Position numbers and translations under genes: made by a program. Below are positions 23,943 to 37,496 of a DNA stretch of 64,000 nucleotides, in pieces. This stretch comes from Diplosphaera chodatii (taxonomy: Eukaryota > Chlorophyta > Trebouxiophyceae > Prasiolales > Stichococcaceae): NCBI GenBank assembly GCA_032358165.1, contig JAALGY010000012.1, forward strand, positions 1-64,000. Reading direction: 5' to 3'. The first letter of the stretch is position 1; each line of letters starts with the position of its first letter. Under the pieces are notes generated by a model. The model saw only the letters and a program-made list of their open reading frames with translations. It was not told the origin of the DNA and ran no database searches.

Positions 23943-26900
23943 TCACATCACGTCTTTGATGTCCGCCAAGCTAAGGATTTCCCCGTTTGCGTTCATGCGT
24001 AAGAAGTCGTCCCTGATAAGCTGGAAATGGCGCTGAGTGTCCGGACCCTGAAGCGACACCTCCTGCTGGTCGACACACGCACAGTGTTGGACAGCAACCT
24101 TTGGGCTGCTCATTTCAATTAGATATCTGGTGTCCTGCTGATATCATGGCAACACAAGACCTGGGCTTCAGAAATGCACACCCAGCAGTGATGCACTGTT
24201 GGGCCTCGGCCAGGTGACCTTCACAGCCTGTGCTTGGCAACAGCCATTACAGCACCGTTTACAAGACTGTGCTGTCCAATGTAGCCTCACCTGCTGGTGC
24301 CTGAACAGGGCGTCAAGCTCCCCCAGGGCGTTCAGCATCTCTGGGGACGGCGCCGGGGCTGGGACCGGTGGCGGCAGCGGCGCCGGGTGTGGCGCGTGCG
24401 GTGGCGCTATTGGCTGGTGCATGATGTCCACGTGCGCCTGCCTGGCTTCGTCCTATTCAAACCACGGACTGATTGCCACAGGTGCACAGGACTTCTGATG
24501 GCCCTGTCAACATGTGCCTGCCTACATGCTGGCTGAGCGTCTTCTGGCGCACTCGGCCACTGGCATGAGGTTAGGAAGGGACACTGGCAGTGACATGTCT
24601 GTGGGTGTGCAGCGGTTTCACCTCCCTTAGTCGGTTCATGGTGGTGTGGTTGATGCCCGGTTCCAGGGCATGCACAGTGATCTTCTTTGCCTTGCTGGCG
24701 TCCTCTATGGCCTGTGCAGACACCTGAACAAAGGCCCAAGTCATGTCAGGCCGCCTGTAGGCGGTTTGGACTGGGCAATGCCTTTGGATGTGTCCAGCTT
24801 GACATTGCAGAACGTGCAGCCACGTTGCAGTCAGCATAAATGTTGAGTTTAGGCAGCAGTGCTGCTGTCAGTGTCAGGTTTGCGTAGAGACAGCACTCCA
24901 GATCCGTTCTCATTGACCAGGGCCGTAGGGCCACAGACAACTGCCGGGTTGCTGCCATGCCAACTACCCATTGCGCAAGTGCCTTGGTCGGGTCAGCTTC
25001 AGCTGCACCTTTACTGATATGCGGGAACCCGACAAAGATGGTAACTTGCCTCCATGATGCCAGACTTGTTGACATGGAAGCTGATGAGGACGCCCTGCCG
25101 CAGATGGCGCAGCCCTGCAATCTCGAATCGCTCCAACATTCGGTTCTCACGTGCTCGCAGCGAAGGCCCCTCCATGATGCTGCAGGCAAACGCATCGATT
25201 TATGGTCCGGTTTAACGTTATCACCAATTCGTTGCAGCACTGTTGAATGCCTAGCAATAGGGATGAGGAAGCGCAGAGGCTGTGTTTGAACAGGGGTTTG
25301 GCTGCGTGGCAAACCAAGCCACAGCACTGAACCAAGTTGTCAATGGCTACAGGCAGCACCACACTAGCAAGCATCACGCCCTAGCAAGCATCGTGCTGAC
25401 TGCATGAGCTGGATTTGACCTCCTTGGCTGTGAGACGTGTAGTGTGGTGCTTCCCAATGTACCCAGGGCGTCAAACTATTGATGCCGCATCTAGTTGCCA
25501 CAAATCATGATCAGCTCCAAGCTGTGGCCTTCAGGGACAAAGGTGTCGCACTGGCTTTGGTCACTTTCTGCACGGGCTCACGTGATTGTGATACTGTCCT
25601 GATCGGGCCACTGCTTGTCGAAGGACTCGTGGCTGCTGGCTGGGTACTGGGTGTTGGCTCGCAGCATTGGACAGCACTCACCTGTCCAGGGCAGCATATG
25701 GCACTATTTGCCAATATCATGATCACGAACTACAACCAGCACTCCTCAAGCATAGTAGTCTTCTACTCCGTATGTATGCTTGTCCAAGGATTTAGTGCCG
25801 GTGTTAGGTTCACGCAACATTCACGCAAAGCAATGACCCATTACGAGACGCGGTGAGCATAGATGTCGAGCACCTGGCAAACCATCACGAAATTCAAATC
25901 GTGGTAAAGGTCAACCACTGATTTGCCATACCTTGATTGTACACAACACTCAGTGTGTGTGGCAACACCTCGAAGGCGACATCCTTCGGAGGCAACTGCG
26001 TTGACGGTTTGGACTTGTGATCTTGCGCCGGGATTGGGACTGAAACGGTCTGCGTAAGTGTACATAGCATTTCAGATGCCATTATCACCCACACCTGACA
26101 TTGTGACAGCTGTATCAGCACACACAAAGCGTTTGTGAGACGTTGTCACATGTGAACAGTGGTTCTGCCACTGGGTGAACCATCAAACTTACATTGATTC
26201 TTGGGCGACGGCCAAAATTAGTTGCATGAGGTTCAATAGGTGGTGGACGCATGTCAGGCTCGCTGCTGCCCCTGCGCTCACACAGAGGCCACATGCAATG
26301 TTATGGTGGTCGGGACATATGCGCAGGTCATAAGGGCGCACTGTGTTGTCTGTTCATTGGCAGTCGGGTTTGCATCGTTGCAGCTACCTGATCTAACGAG
26401 TGCAAAGAACAGGGCCTGCCCCATGCTGGCACGCAACAACACCAGACACATCCTGCAGCTGACACGCGGTACCGACGTGGCACAAGGGCAACAAAAGGGT
26501 CACACACCTCCTTAGTGGCGGCTTCCAGATGCTTTGTATGCGTGCGGCCTCAATTGCGGCTCCATGCGCAACTGCCACATTCACATCCACCTGCATGCGC
26601 CAGTACACTGGCAGTTGAACATTGCATACTGGTCCCTCACCTGCGGGACCAGCTGCGGTGACAGCATTCCATTAGGCAGGTGTGTTCTGATGGTGGCCTT
26701 GCTTACCTGCTCATTGAGCACCACCTTGCTGCCGAAGAAGTCTGCCAGGATGGCGTGCACCGCGGGGATGCGGGTGGACCCACCCACCAGCAGCACGCGG
26801 CTGATGTTGCTCCGCTGCAGTTTGGCTGCCGTCAGCACCTGCATCAACAACACCGTAAGGCTGTCTTTGACAATGATTTGCAAACCACTGATAACTCCAC

Positions 26901-29900
26901 TGCACCCCGACAAATTGCTGCACCTACACTGCAGCCAGCACACGTTCTGGTGAAAGCATTTCAGAATGCCGACAACCACGCGGCATGGGACAAGGACACA
27001 TCGGCGACACGCACGTCTGCAAAGGAAGTATATGGATGCATGCCCAACGATGCCTGGACATGTGCCAATCGGGGTGCAAGTAAGGGGATACAACGGCATG
27101 ATAAATCTGGTCAGAAGCAATATCTCCAGCTAGCGGCAGCTGTCATCAGGCCTGTGCAGGTGGACTGATGCCCCGTAATTGGCAATGTCAGTTGCACAGG
27201 CAGCGCACTAGCCGCATGTGCCATGCCACCAGCCCATTAGGCATGTAAGGCTTTCAATATAATAGGATCACAGGACACATGACGATCCGCATCATCATGG
27301 TGTGTGATGTGGTGTCTCACCCTGTTGAGGGGCTCGTAAATGCGCTGGAAGTCCTCCTTGCACAGGTCCTCAAATGTGTCGCGTGTGATCTCGAGCTGCG
27401 CTGAGGCATCGCCGCCTAGCTGCACGTTGACGCTGGCGGTGCGGCAAAATGACAGGTGTTGCTACACACGAGATATCGTGCGTCAGGTCGTACGCAAGCT
27501 GGTAATTTGTGGGGTTACACATCCAACAACTAGCTCCGACAGTCCACTGATGTCCTCAGCAAGGAGTGTCAAATGTGTTGACGCATACCTTAACGGTTTC
27601 ACACTCCTTGTAGATCATGTGCTTCACCAGTGGCTTCAGGAACATGCTCTGGTCGAATCCTGCACCCAGCAGAGCCGATTATGATAATGTACGCAGTCAC
27701 ACACCCTATGGCATATTCTAGAAACGACCTGAGCGCATGCACTGCAGTGCGCTTCACTGTGTGGACGTAAGAACCAATGTCAATGCGCATGTGAAACGCT
27801 GCACACCCCACTGCACCACCATGCCACGAAGATACCGAAGCGCAAAGTTTAGTACACAACACCACCATGGCATGTCTTTCGATTGAGCATGCCTGCATCT
27901 CCCATTGTTTTGTTTGCCAAGGTAGAGATACAAAGGTTTTGGTGTGAGTAACATGAAGTATAGCATGCAGGAGTGGGGGCGCACCCGACACTGCGGGCAG
28001 CTGCTGCAGGCAGTACTGCGCCAGGCGGCCGGTGAAGGTGTCGCCGCCCAGGGACAGGTCGGCGTCCACCGCCTTGATCTTCATGCCACTCTCTGGAGGC
28101 AGGTCCATTAGGAGTATTACAGCACCTTATCAAAGGCACCTAATTAAAGGCACACTTATCACGTACCAGCTCAAGATGGCAGTGCTCTCGACAAACACTG
28201 CTGAGATTATCATGGTTAACAGCAGTGAAGTGCAGCATATTTGAACGAGTGAGCCCGAAACTCCCTGGACGTCACCTGTCAGCATACGCCAAAGCACTCA
28301 GCCTTTGCAACGACAACACAGGTGTGTGTGACAAATCAAGCCCACCTGAAGCGCCAGTGTCATTGACTGCAGGGACAAACAGCACGGCCAGGTCCAGAGT
28401 CCCGCCTCCCAGGTCAAAGATCTGCATGGGCCCACACCAAACAAGAACCACTTGCTGCTGAACATGTTCGGTCCGTCAGGTATTCTTGGGCCAGCTAGAG
28501 ATGGATGCTTGCGCTGCCAAGATGAAGCCTTCATAGGTGCAGCGTTTGCTGCCTTGTTGACGACATCGGCAAATGCCACTGGGACTTGGGAAATGTGCAG
28601 CAGGCAACTTAGCCAGTGGGCAGAAAGTCGTGCATGTGAACAGTCTAGCGCCCGTGGAGACCACCTTCACGCAGGCTGGCAAGTGCACCAGACACCAATT
28701 GCGGGTGTTGCTATGCGATTGAAGGTGACTCAAGGGCCAGACTGCTGCACCCACCAGCATGTGGCGGTCGACCTCCTCCTCGTCCAAATCTGAAGCCCCG
28801 TACGCATATGCTGCGGCTGATGGCTCGTTCATCAGCTTTAGCACCTGCAGAAGCCTTTAGAAGGTTGGCGCACAGCACCTGAACAGACACAAGCTTGGCA
28901 GCAGCAGCAGCAGGCAGGTGCTGTTTTGCTGGAAGCTTGTGCACACTATGCCAGGGTTGTCTGCTGACGCTTGACATGCACACCCTGCGCACTACATTGT
29001 ACTAGCACCTTTTTGCTGTGCAACAGCACCATGTGGCGAAACATCAAGCTTGTATGGCTGTAGCGGACCTTGATTCCAGCAATGGTGGCGGCGTTCTTTG
29101 TTGCAATGCGCTGCTGATGGTTAAAGTTTGCAGGCACTGTGATGACGGCGCCCTCAACTGGCGCATGCATCCTTGCAGCCGCATTGGCCACCAACCGGGA
29201 CAGCACAGCTGCGCTGATCTCCTCTGGCCGGACTAGAGTAGCGCGGCCTGCCTTTGTTGCCACTGCAGCCGAGATGTGGACCGTAAGCTCGTGCCAATGG
29301 GAAGGATCAGCCGCTATTATTTCTGCTCTGCTTATGGCATCTTGGCAGATGGCTGTGCGGACGAACTTCATACTCGATTGGGCGTACCCTGGATGCGGCA
29401 GGTGCCATCCTTGTGGCTCACTACAGGGAAAGGCCAGTGGCGTGCCGTCAGCGCCACCTCCCGGTCTGTGAATCGGCGCCCAATGATCTGCTTTACGCCG
29501 TGGATCTGCTGGCAGGCAGTCAACAGCTTGCTTGTCTACCGAAGAGGTTTGCAGCACGGTTTCTGATTGCTATCGGGCCACCGCAGGCAGGAGTCACTGG
29601 TGAGACTCAACAAAATCACAAAAACGTGCACCTGCGGCAGCGAGCAGCTTCATGAAGCTCTGGAGGGCTGTTGCTCCTTTGCCACTGCAAAGGCGCAAAC
29701 GGACCTCACCGTGTTCCTGGGGTTGACTTTCTGCTGGTCCTTTGCGATGGTGCCCACGAGCCGCTCCCCCTCATCATTGAACGCCACTACCGACGGCGTG
29801 ACATCAAAGCCCAGGTCCTTGATGGTGACTGTTGTTTTAAGGTCTTCTCGCCAGACCGCTGTCGCGCTGCAGGCGCACGAACAAGGCCGTGAAAATGTGT

Positions 29901-30187
29901 GGCTGTGCTCGCTGGAACAGCAAGAATGCGCATGGGAACATGACAGCAGGCGCATGTGATGCACTAGCGCCCATAGGTTCTCGTTCCAGCCCTCGTCACC
30001 CCAAGCAGCGATGTCAGGGCAGTACATTTCAGGATGCAAGAGAAGCCTAGTTCCGAGTCTATTGCTGCTTCAGCATATCTCTGAGCATCGCAGAGCTCAC
30101 CAGGCTAGCTGGCAACAACAAACGGTACGCTGCCCACCTGTTGCTGGTACCAAGGTCGATGCCTATGAAGATTGGCTTGTTCGGCAT
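23943..30187 (-). CDS. Hsp70-A: divergent Hsp70 chaperone with proline-rich lid
   Basis: ATP-dependent chaperone, about 624 residues. Exons from the start: 30187-30138, 29866-29710, 29505-29388, 29247-29069, 28844-28755, 28421-28346, 28092-27985, 27659-27589, 27419-27321, 26838-26707, 26590-26504, 26049-25932, 25657-25582, 25179-25050, 24723-24622, 24452-24291, 24062-23943. The joins keep frame throughout. It starts MPNKPIFIGIDLGTSNSATA. It has the catalytic lysine in VKQIIGRRF, NEPSAAAYAYG, FDLGGGTLDLAV and VLLVGGSTRIP. A substrate-binding beta domain follows, including MLERFEIAGL. About 13 residues usually containing SLFEGIDF are absent (AQLEI runs straight into TRDTFEDL within one exon). 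The lid is replaced by a Pro/Ala-rich stretch and a C-terminus LSLADIKDVM without an EEVD or ER-retention signal, so a cytosolic or nuclear location is likeliest. The exon at 26590 has two possible donors. The intron after 25050 seems to start with GC. Confidence 0.9.
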
Positions 30188-30915
30188 GGTCTCTGATCAC
30201 TGCATGCACGTCCTCTGCCGTGAGCTGAGGTTCAAGCCGTGTTAATCTGCAAAAGCCGGTACCAGCCCGCATGCAGATGACTGCGACCACCAGAGGAGGG
30301 CACTGTCAGATGATGCGCTCCTCTGACTGTCAGATGTACGTCCAGAGCCCCTGCAGAGCGTAGCATGCACACTGGCGATCCTTCCGGACGCGTCTCCTGC
30401 CACCCCGCTTCTCCTCATGCACCCTGGTCAGTTGTCACCCTGACTTTGGCGAGTTGCCGGTGAATGCGAGTCTGTTGAGGACTAGGACATCGTCACTTTG
30501 TCTTCCCACCACAAAGGGAGGTTTGGATGCTGTGCTGCATTACAGCGCGTCCTATCGCGCCATCGGACATCCATCTCGAGCGCAGCCGCAGCGTGTCAGC
30601 CTAAGTGCAGCAGGTGCGGTAAACATCAAAGTCTTCACCTTTCGCGCAGATCGTGGTTCCACAAAAGGTGCCTCGTTTCCTAAGCATTGCGTACGCCCGG
30701 TGGCAAAACGTGCGGGTTGCTCGGGCTTTGCTCTCGCCAAGTTCCATGTCGCCAACCCCTGTAGCGACGGTCTGTCCTTGACGGCCTATGATCCGACCCT
30801 GGCACCGTTCACATAAACAATACTTGGACCTGACAACAGGTGCACAGGACATCCTACGTCCACTTTGTCTTCGAAGCCCACGCACAGCTTCGCCATCTGA
30901 AAGGCGCCAACCAGC
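30188..30915. promoter_or_regulatory. shared 5' region between Hsp70-A and the GT2 gene
   Basis: The 728 bases separate the two divergent start codons, so both promoters must lie here or in unannotated 5' exons. I found no perfect heat-shock element (inverted nGAAn repeats) and no strong TATA box. A plus-strand frame at 30454-30816 has no recognisable content. Confidence 0.4.
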
Positions 30916-33900
30916 ATGCCGCTGCGGCAGAACTTCGGCAGCTCCGCCGTGCCGGCTGCGACGGCGGTTGCCGCCGTCCCAGAAGACGCTTCCCTGCCGC
31001 CGGCCGGTGGACGAGGCCGAAGCGCCACCGCCGCAGGCGACACTAACGGCAAGCACCTGGTGCCGGCAGTCCGGCGACCACCGCCCATACATAGCAGCGG
31101 CGGTACCTCTAGCAGTGGCGACACCGCCAGCACCGGCCCAGGCTTTGGCAGTGGCGCATACAACACGCTGCACGCAGGGAACACCCCGGCGACAGCATAT
31201 GCTCCCACCGCGGCCCCCCCTGGGCCACCGAAGAAGCACCAGGCTCAGGTGTAACCCGTGGCAGCCCGCAACTAGAGACTATTGGTGCACTTTCGCACTC
31301 TAGCATCAATACAGCCTACCATACCTTATTGCTCTGTCGCCCTCATACAAAACATGTGGATGACATAATCCAGAGTCAAAGGTCCTGCATTGCTTTTCTT
31401 GACCTGTCACAGAATGGAATGGCCAATGGCAATGGAGCAGCGCCAAGTGGGACCTACCAGCGTGAGCCCAGAAAGGCGCCGGCAGCACCGTCAGCCGGTG
31501 CAAAGGATGTCGACTTTGGCGCAATGTCCGTCAAAGGCGGCCGTGGATACCGATTCAGCTTCAAGTCGGGCACCTGGGGCGACACAGCAGTCAAGGTGCA
31601 GGTCCCTACTGTATATCTGACAGATATGTACGCTTATTGTACTGCTTCCTTCACTCACATGCTCCAGGGCCTGCAGCATGAAGCAATAACATGCTGTCCG
31701 TCCTGCTGCAGCATGTATCCCTGGACCCTGAGGCCGCGCCTCTGGAAACGAAGCTCCCGTGGCAAGGTGCGTCATATGGTTACAGCATGGTCGTTGCGGG
31801 GCCACTAGTAATATTATACTTGATTGAAGTTTGATGGCGATATGTCAGTTTCAGATCATAGTAACGCTGCATGTTATTGAAGAGTTGTCTCTGCCCACGC
31901 GAATTGGCAGCAGCTTTGAAGCAATGTACCACTACGATTTGCAGGCCGGCCGTGGTACACAAACCTCCGGCCACTGGCAATTCCTGTAGTGGCAGCCTAT
32001 GCCATCGTCTGCGTTGTGTATGTTATTATCCGTGCTCTGAAGTCCGTGGACAACATCGCATCGCCGACGTATGGAAAGGTGGTCCTGGCGTTTGAGGCGC
32101 TCGGCATGGTGTCCCTGTTTCAGGCTGGCATCAACCATCTGTACAAGGTGGGCGTTGATACTTCTTCCGAGATCGTCAGCCAGATCTGGCCACCTGCAGT
32201 GGGTGTGCACGATGCCAGGTGTGTTTTCGAAATAAAAACAACCAGCATATGCCCACGCAAAACAGGCTGCACATGCCTATGAACCTGCCGCAGGTGGACT
32301 GGACGACGCAGCCGTTCATGAGCTCAAGGGACCCTAAGTACCGTGTGCGCGTGCTGGTCCCCTGCTACAAGGAGGAGGTGGAGGTGCTGCGCAAGACGCT
32401 CGCGCGGGCCGTGCGGGCGCTGCACGAGGGCGCCGCCTGCATATCCGAGGTACTGTGGCAGGCACCGCTACAGTGCGACACGGCAAAGCATTGACTGCTG
32501 GCGCACCTGCAGTCTGGTCTGAGGAGGACTTAGGTCATGATGGGATCGGGGCCGTGTTTAATCATGACAGCGCCCCGCTGACAGTCAGATAATTACACTG
32601 GCCGCGTCTTGTTTTGACACTTCTTGGCATGCTACAAGAGGTACCATTGTAGCATGCATCGATGTTGCTAAGCTGAAAGATGGCAGCACGTACAGCATTA
32701 CCCTCGTTGCCCTGCCTTGCACAAAAGGCGTTGCTCCAGGTGCTCACTGACACTTCGGAAATGGCACGGCGCTGGCAATATGCGCATATACTCTCCGTCT
32801 AAGCTTTTTCCTTCACCAGCTTCTCATTTGCGATAGTGAGTGCATCATTGCAGGCCCACATCTACCTGTGTGACGATGCACCCAAGGGCGTGTCTGCAAA
32901 GAAGGACGGCGTGACATTCCGCGATGAGCGCTCTTCAATGATGGGCCTCGGGACGGGGGACTCGTCCAAGTCACTGCGTGCCCTTGCGCGGGGGGATCCG
33001 TCTTCGACTTTGCACCACAAGGTGCGCAGTATATATTTGACGCTGCGGCTCCAGAGGAGGCACGTGTATGTCCGCCATCCTCAGACCTCACGCTGCCTGG
33101 GAAAGCACGTGGGCTGGTGGCTTGACTGCGCGCCACCGTTCTGGTCACTGAGAGTCGGTTCCAAGGCATTTGGCCTTTGCTCACACCAGGCTTGTGGATA
33201 TCATCACTGCTCGAAGTGTGCTTCGTGGGGGCTGGACAGCAGCAACAGGAGCTAGTCTGTAGCCTGAAGCGGCAATGACATCAATAAAATCAACAAACAG
33301 TGACATACCCAATCCACGTGTGTGGACATGCAGATCACACTGCACCACCAGCCGCGTTACAAGGGCAATGGCCCGACCGACGAGGGCCTAGTAAATAACA
33401 AGGCCAACAATATCAACCACTGCGTCGAGCGCATGCAGAAAGGCAGGTAGTGGGCTAACATTGGCTGATGTTGGATTTGTAGCGCCAATTGAATTCCACA
33501 GCAAGATATCTGTCAAATTGGGGCCAACCACGTTTATTGCTAAAGACGAGCAGCGAGCTGAGAACTGCTATGATACAACATCCGGTCACACCGCGGTCGA
33601 CTGTGCTGACAACCTCACGTCATCCTGTAGAGTGGACGAGCAAGACTGCACGCCCATTCAATGACGACCACCTTGAGATATTCGCCATCCTGGATGCTGA
33701 CCAGGCAATCGTCGATAAGGTCGAGGACAAGAGGACGCTAGAAGAAGGTATGATATGTCAGAAAGCTCTTGATACGGAGCCAAAGCAGTCAGTGTTGAGT
33801 GCATAGCGTACTTTTGAGCTTTTGTCCCTGTGTGAGCATTGGCATTGGCTGTGTCACGACAGGTTTCTGCATTCACTGACGGGTCCACTTCACTGCATCA

Positions 33901-36900
33901 GATGCTGCTGTCTCCAGGGTGTCATGATCATCTGGTGCTGACACATGTACCCCGCCTCCGCTGCAACAGGCAGCATGATGACAGGTTCTGTCGAGAGCTT
34001 GAAGAGCCCAAATGCTCCCTTTGCAGTGGTGGAGCCGCCAATGCGGCCAGGAAAGACGCTGGCGTTCTTCAAGGACCTGCTGCCCTACTTTGTGCCCGAC
34101 CGAAAGGTCGCCATCGTTCAGACACCTCAGGCATGTGGGACTGCGGTGTTTGGATCGCCCTGCTCTCTGATGTAGATGTAGAATGACAAGTGTCCACTTG
34201 CAGTAGTACACAGGGCACGCGTGCCTGTCTACTGTGGTTTTGATCTGGCTCGAGTCTGCGCAGATATGACAGCACACTGTGAAGATGACATTTGAGCATG
34301 CACGGTGCCTTACTTCTCCATCTGATATCAGCGAGCTGGCTGCTGTGTGGCTATCAAGTCATTCTTCTGCAGCTGATCATGGCAATTGATTGACTGCTGC
34401 AGGTTTTCAAGGGCTGTATGCTTGGCACCGACATCCTGAACCATCGCAACATCGACTTCTGGAGCCATCAGCAGCCAGCATACAACCTGCGCAAGTTCAT
34501 CTCCTGCGCTGGAACAAATTTTCTGATCCGTGCTGACGCCTTCGTTGAGGCAGGTGTGCGCAGTGCCATTTCACACAGCTGTTGTGGTACAGCAGAGGCA
34601 TGTCTTTGTTGAGCCGCAGGCAGTCATGTGATCTGTGATCATGCGATCATGTTGGCAAACTGTTTGTGGACCACATTGACAACCCTTTTATAAGGGGGCT
34701 TGGGTTGCATCTTTGTCTGCCTGCAAATCGCTGCAGACAAAAGACCTGCACTGTGCACAACAACGGACCAGATCATCTGATGCTTGCAGGGGGTTTCCCT
34801 GGGCACACGCTGACCGAAGACTTCGCGCTGGGGCAGGAGCTGATGGCGTGTGGTTACTACGGGGTGTATGTAGAAAAGGCATACGTATTGGGTGAGGCAC
34901 CCGATGTGCTGCGCACAGCAGTGGGCCAGCGCTCTCGCTGGTGTAAGGTGCGTGAAACCCCCATAACACTGCCACCATTCGTCCATCCTGTCATTTGTAT
35001 GCAGACACCACTATGACATCCCCCAGCAGGTTGCTTGCTGTAATGTGTTCTGAAGGCCAGCGCAGTGGACTGCAGTGTTCGTTACACCGGTTTAGGTGTC
35101 ACATCCATGCCTGCCATATATTTCAGGGGGCCTTCCAAATGCTGATCAGCGTGCGCGGCCTGCAGTCGCTGTTCAGCCTTAAGAACCCGCGCCTCATCTG
35201 GATGTGCGCTTGCATGCCGCCATCTGCCTGTGCTCCATACATGAATGCCACTGCTGCAGCAGCCTGCAGCTTCGCTGTCCTTGGCTGTCCAGCTATAATG
35301 CTGCATGCAGCGACACAGTACACAAGCGTGCGCTTGCAATAAAGCTGCCATGCCGTTGCAATGCGCTCTGGCTATGTGTCGCTCATCGATTTGCCAGTCT
35401 GCCGTTGATAGGTACATCTTTCCGTGCTACAACTACATCGTCTCTGGGCTGTCAACGCCCCTCTTCATGGCCATTCCAATCATCTACATTTTTGGTGGCC
35501 TTTTCCCAGCGCTGCTGTCGGTGAGCATTGAGTTGCGACTATTGGACTGTGCATCAGCGAGGTTTTTGCTTAGCAAAACAAATGCACACTATGCAACAAC
35601 ATGGCAATTAGTCGCGCGCCCACACTGGCGGCAACACCACAGCAAATGCCTGGCAAATGTCGACCATGTCTACAACATGGTCACTTGGTGATGTCAGCCT
35701 CGGCCCTCATTGATATGCAGGCTGAGGTCATTGGTGTTGCAACTGCCTACTTTATCATCACGCTGATGGTTCAGGTAACCCCTTGTGGCGTAGTACGTGA
35801 TCCCCTGAAGTCCATGCCACGAAGACAACGATGTTAACAGATCGATAACTACAATAGCACTGCACAGCTTATGTGCAGTCACTGATACTGTAGTGTTGTG
35901 CTTCTTTCAGTATTTTCCCCGGTTTGACAGGAGGCGTGTGCTGCCGGATCTTCTGGCACACTGGAATGCAGGTACAACCTCCTAAGCAGTGATGCGACCA
36001 TGACTGCTGCTGTTGCTTCGGTGACGTCCGCAATCGTGAAAGCACAAAGGCAGCGAGCAAAGGGGTGCCATGCGGATGGTCTCATGATGTCTCGATAGCA
36101 TGCATGGAGCTATGTACTGCAGACGTGCAGCTGAGCACGTACGTAATGCGTGCTGCACCTGCAGACGTGGCGACCAAGAATTTCTGGTTCATGTTCATCA
36201 AGTCTGCTATACGCGGGCCGCTGGTGAAGTGCAACGAAGGTGCCTCAGCCTGGAAGTCAGGTGCGGCACATCACACTACCCCTGCACATGAGCTCTGTTT
36301 CCAGCAGCTGCTCACTTGCTCCTCTGCCAAACATTCCAGCGTTCTATTGGCCCAACGCTCGGCAAACAGCAAAACAACAGTTTGAAAACCGTGTTGCTCT
36401 GTTCTCAGGTTCCGACAAGGAGAAGGATGGCTGGCGCGACGTGTTGCCACACATCACATTTCTTCTTATATACTTCATCACTGTGATCTGGGCTATCCTC
36501 GAGGTACATCTCACTGGCACCAACATAACCGCTGCAATCAAAACTACCTGGACAAACAACCAACTTGTGTACATGGGCTGCACCTTTTGCAGACACACCA
36601 GCTAGGGGTATATACTGCTTCAGGATAACATACTGTGCGGTCCAACACATGTACTGCTGATAACTGGTGTGTGCAGCTGGCTGCTGGTGTGGCATTCAAG
36701 GGGCCAATGGGCATCTCTCTACTGTGGTGTTTCTTCCAAGGGATCCCGCCGTTCCTGCTGGTCCTGCACCGCAGCATGAAGATTCGGCACGAGGTGCTTG
36801 GATAAAAATAACGCCAGCTCGTCTAACATGCAGAGGAAATCAGCTGCATCTGCTTGTACATCGATGTGTGCATACATCGAGGCGCTGCCACTGCAAGAGA

Positions 36901-37496
36901 TGTGGGTCCTGGCAGTTAATGGGGCACATTTGACAAAGCGTTGTGCACCTCACAGTGCAATCTGTCCGCTGCAGATCAAGGACGAGGAAATGCTGGATGC
37001 TAAAGCCCTGAAGGAGGCGCAGGCGTCCTGGCACTTCAAGCACAGCGTGTACACCTTCATCAATGTCTCAAGTGTGTACAACTTGTGATCACGTCGGCAT
37101 GCATATGTCTGTGTATTGACACAACTGCACAAGCCTTATGCTGGTTCACATGACAGCAATATCATGTGCTCTTGAAGTTGCGCAGGTTCTGCAATGCCAA
37201 TTTACTGCAGCAGTTTCAAGCATGTGTAGCACATTCCTCACCTAATGTGCCGCCCTTCATGCGCAGTGATGGTGGCATCAGCTGCGCTCGCAATTGCAAT
37301 CCTGGCGCTTGCCAGCACAACAGTGAAGGATCTCAAGGTGGACCGCAACGCTGTGTACTCTGGCAAGACCAGCACTGGGTATCTCACGCCGAGGGAGTTG
37401 ATCAAGTCGCTCAAGGGGGGAGGCCTGCCGATGCGCTTTGACGAGGCGGCAATGATGAACAGCGGCGGTGGCGGGACATCAGCTGGCGCTACCTGA
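30916..37496 (+). CDS. cellulose-synthase-like processive glycosyltransferase (GT2)
   Basis: A membrane enzyme predicted to build a beta-linked wall or matrix polysaccharide from a nucleotide sugar. The twenty exons keep frame and give about 902 residues: 30916-31248, 31413-31595, 31712-31766, 31945-32147, 32294-32449, 32854-33021, 33334-33442, 33631-33747, 33970-34130, 34403-34553, 34790-34947, 35127-35203, 35412-35520, 35721-35774, 35911-35971, 36165-36239, 36409-36503, 36677-36793, 36975-37071, 37267-37496. A disordered N-terminus of about 170 residues precedes two membrane helices. The catalytic domain has VLVPCYKEE, CDDAP, the DAD of AILDADQ, TEDFAL and QRSRW (the QxxRW signature). More helices follow (AIPIIYIFGGLFPALL, FLLIYFITVIWAILE, ASAALAIAILALAS). 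No PilZ domain or plant-type zinc finger is seen. The product (cellulose, mannan or glucan) cannot be told. Introns after 33442 and 34130 appear to use GC donors. Confidence 0.9.

Noticed and set aside
27640..27670. A tRNA-like T-loop word (GGTCGAATCC)
   Set aside because: It lies inside a coding exon of Hsp70-A, and no flanking cloverleaf can be drawn.
30601..31239. A 212-codon minus-strand frame rich in Gly, Ala and Arg
   Set aside because: It is antisense to the first GT2 exon, which is GC-rich and naturally leaves the opposite strand open.
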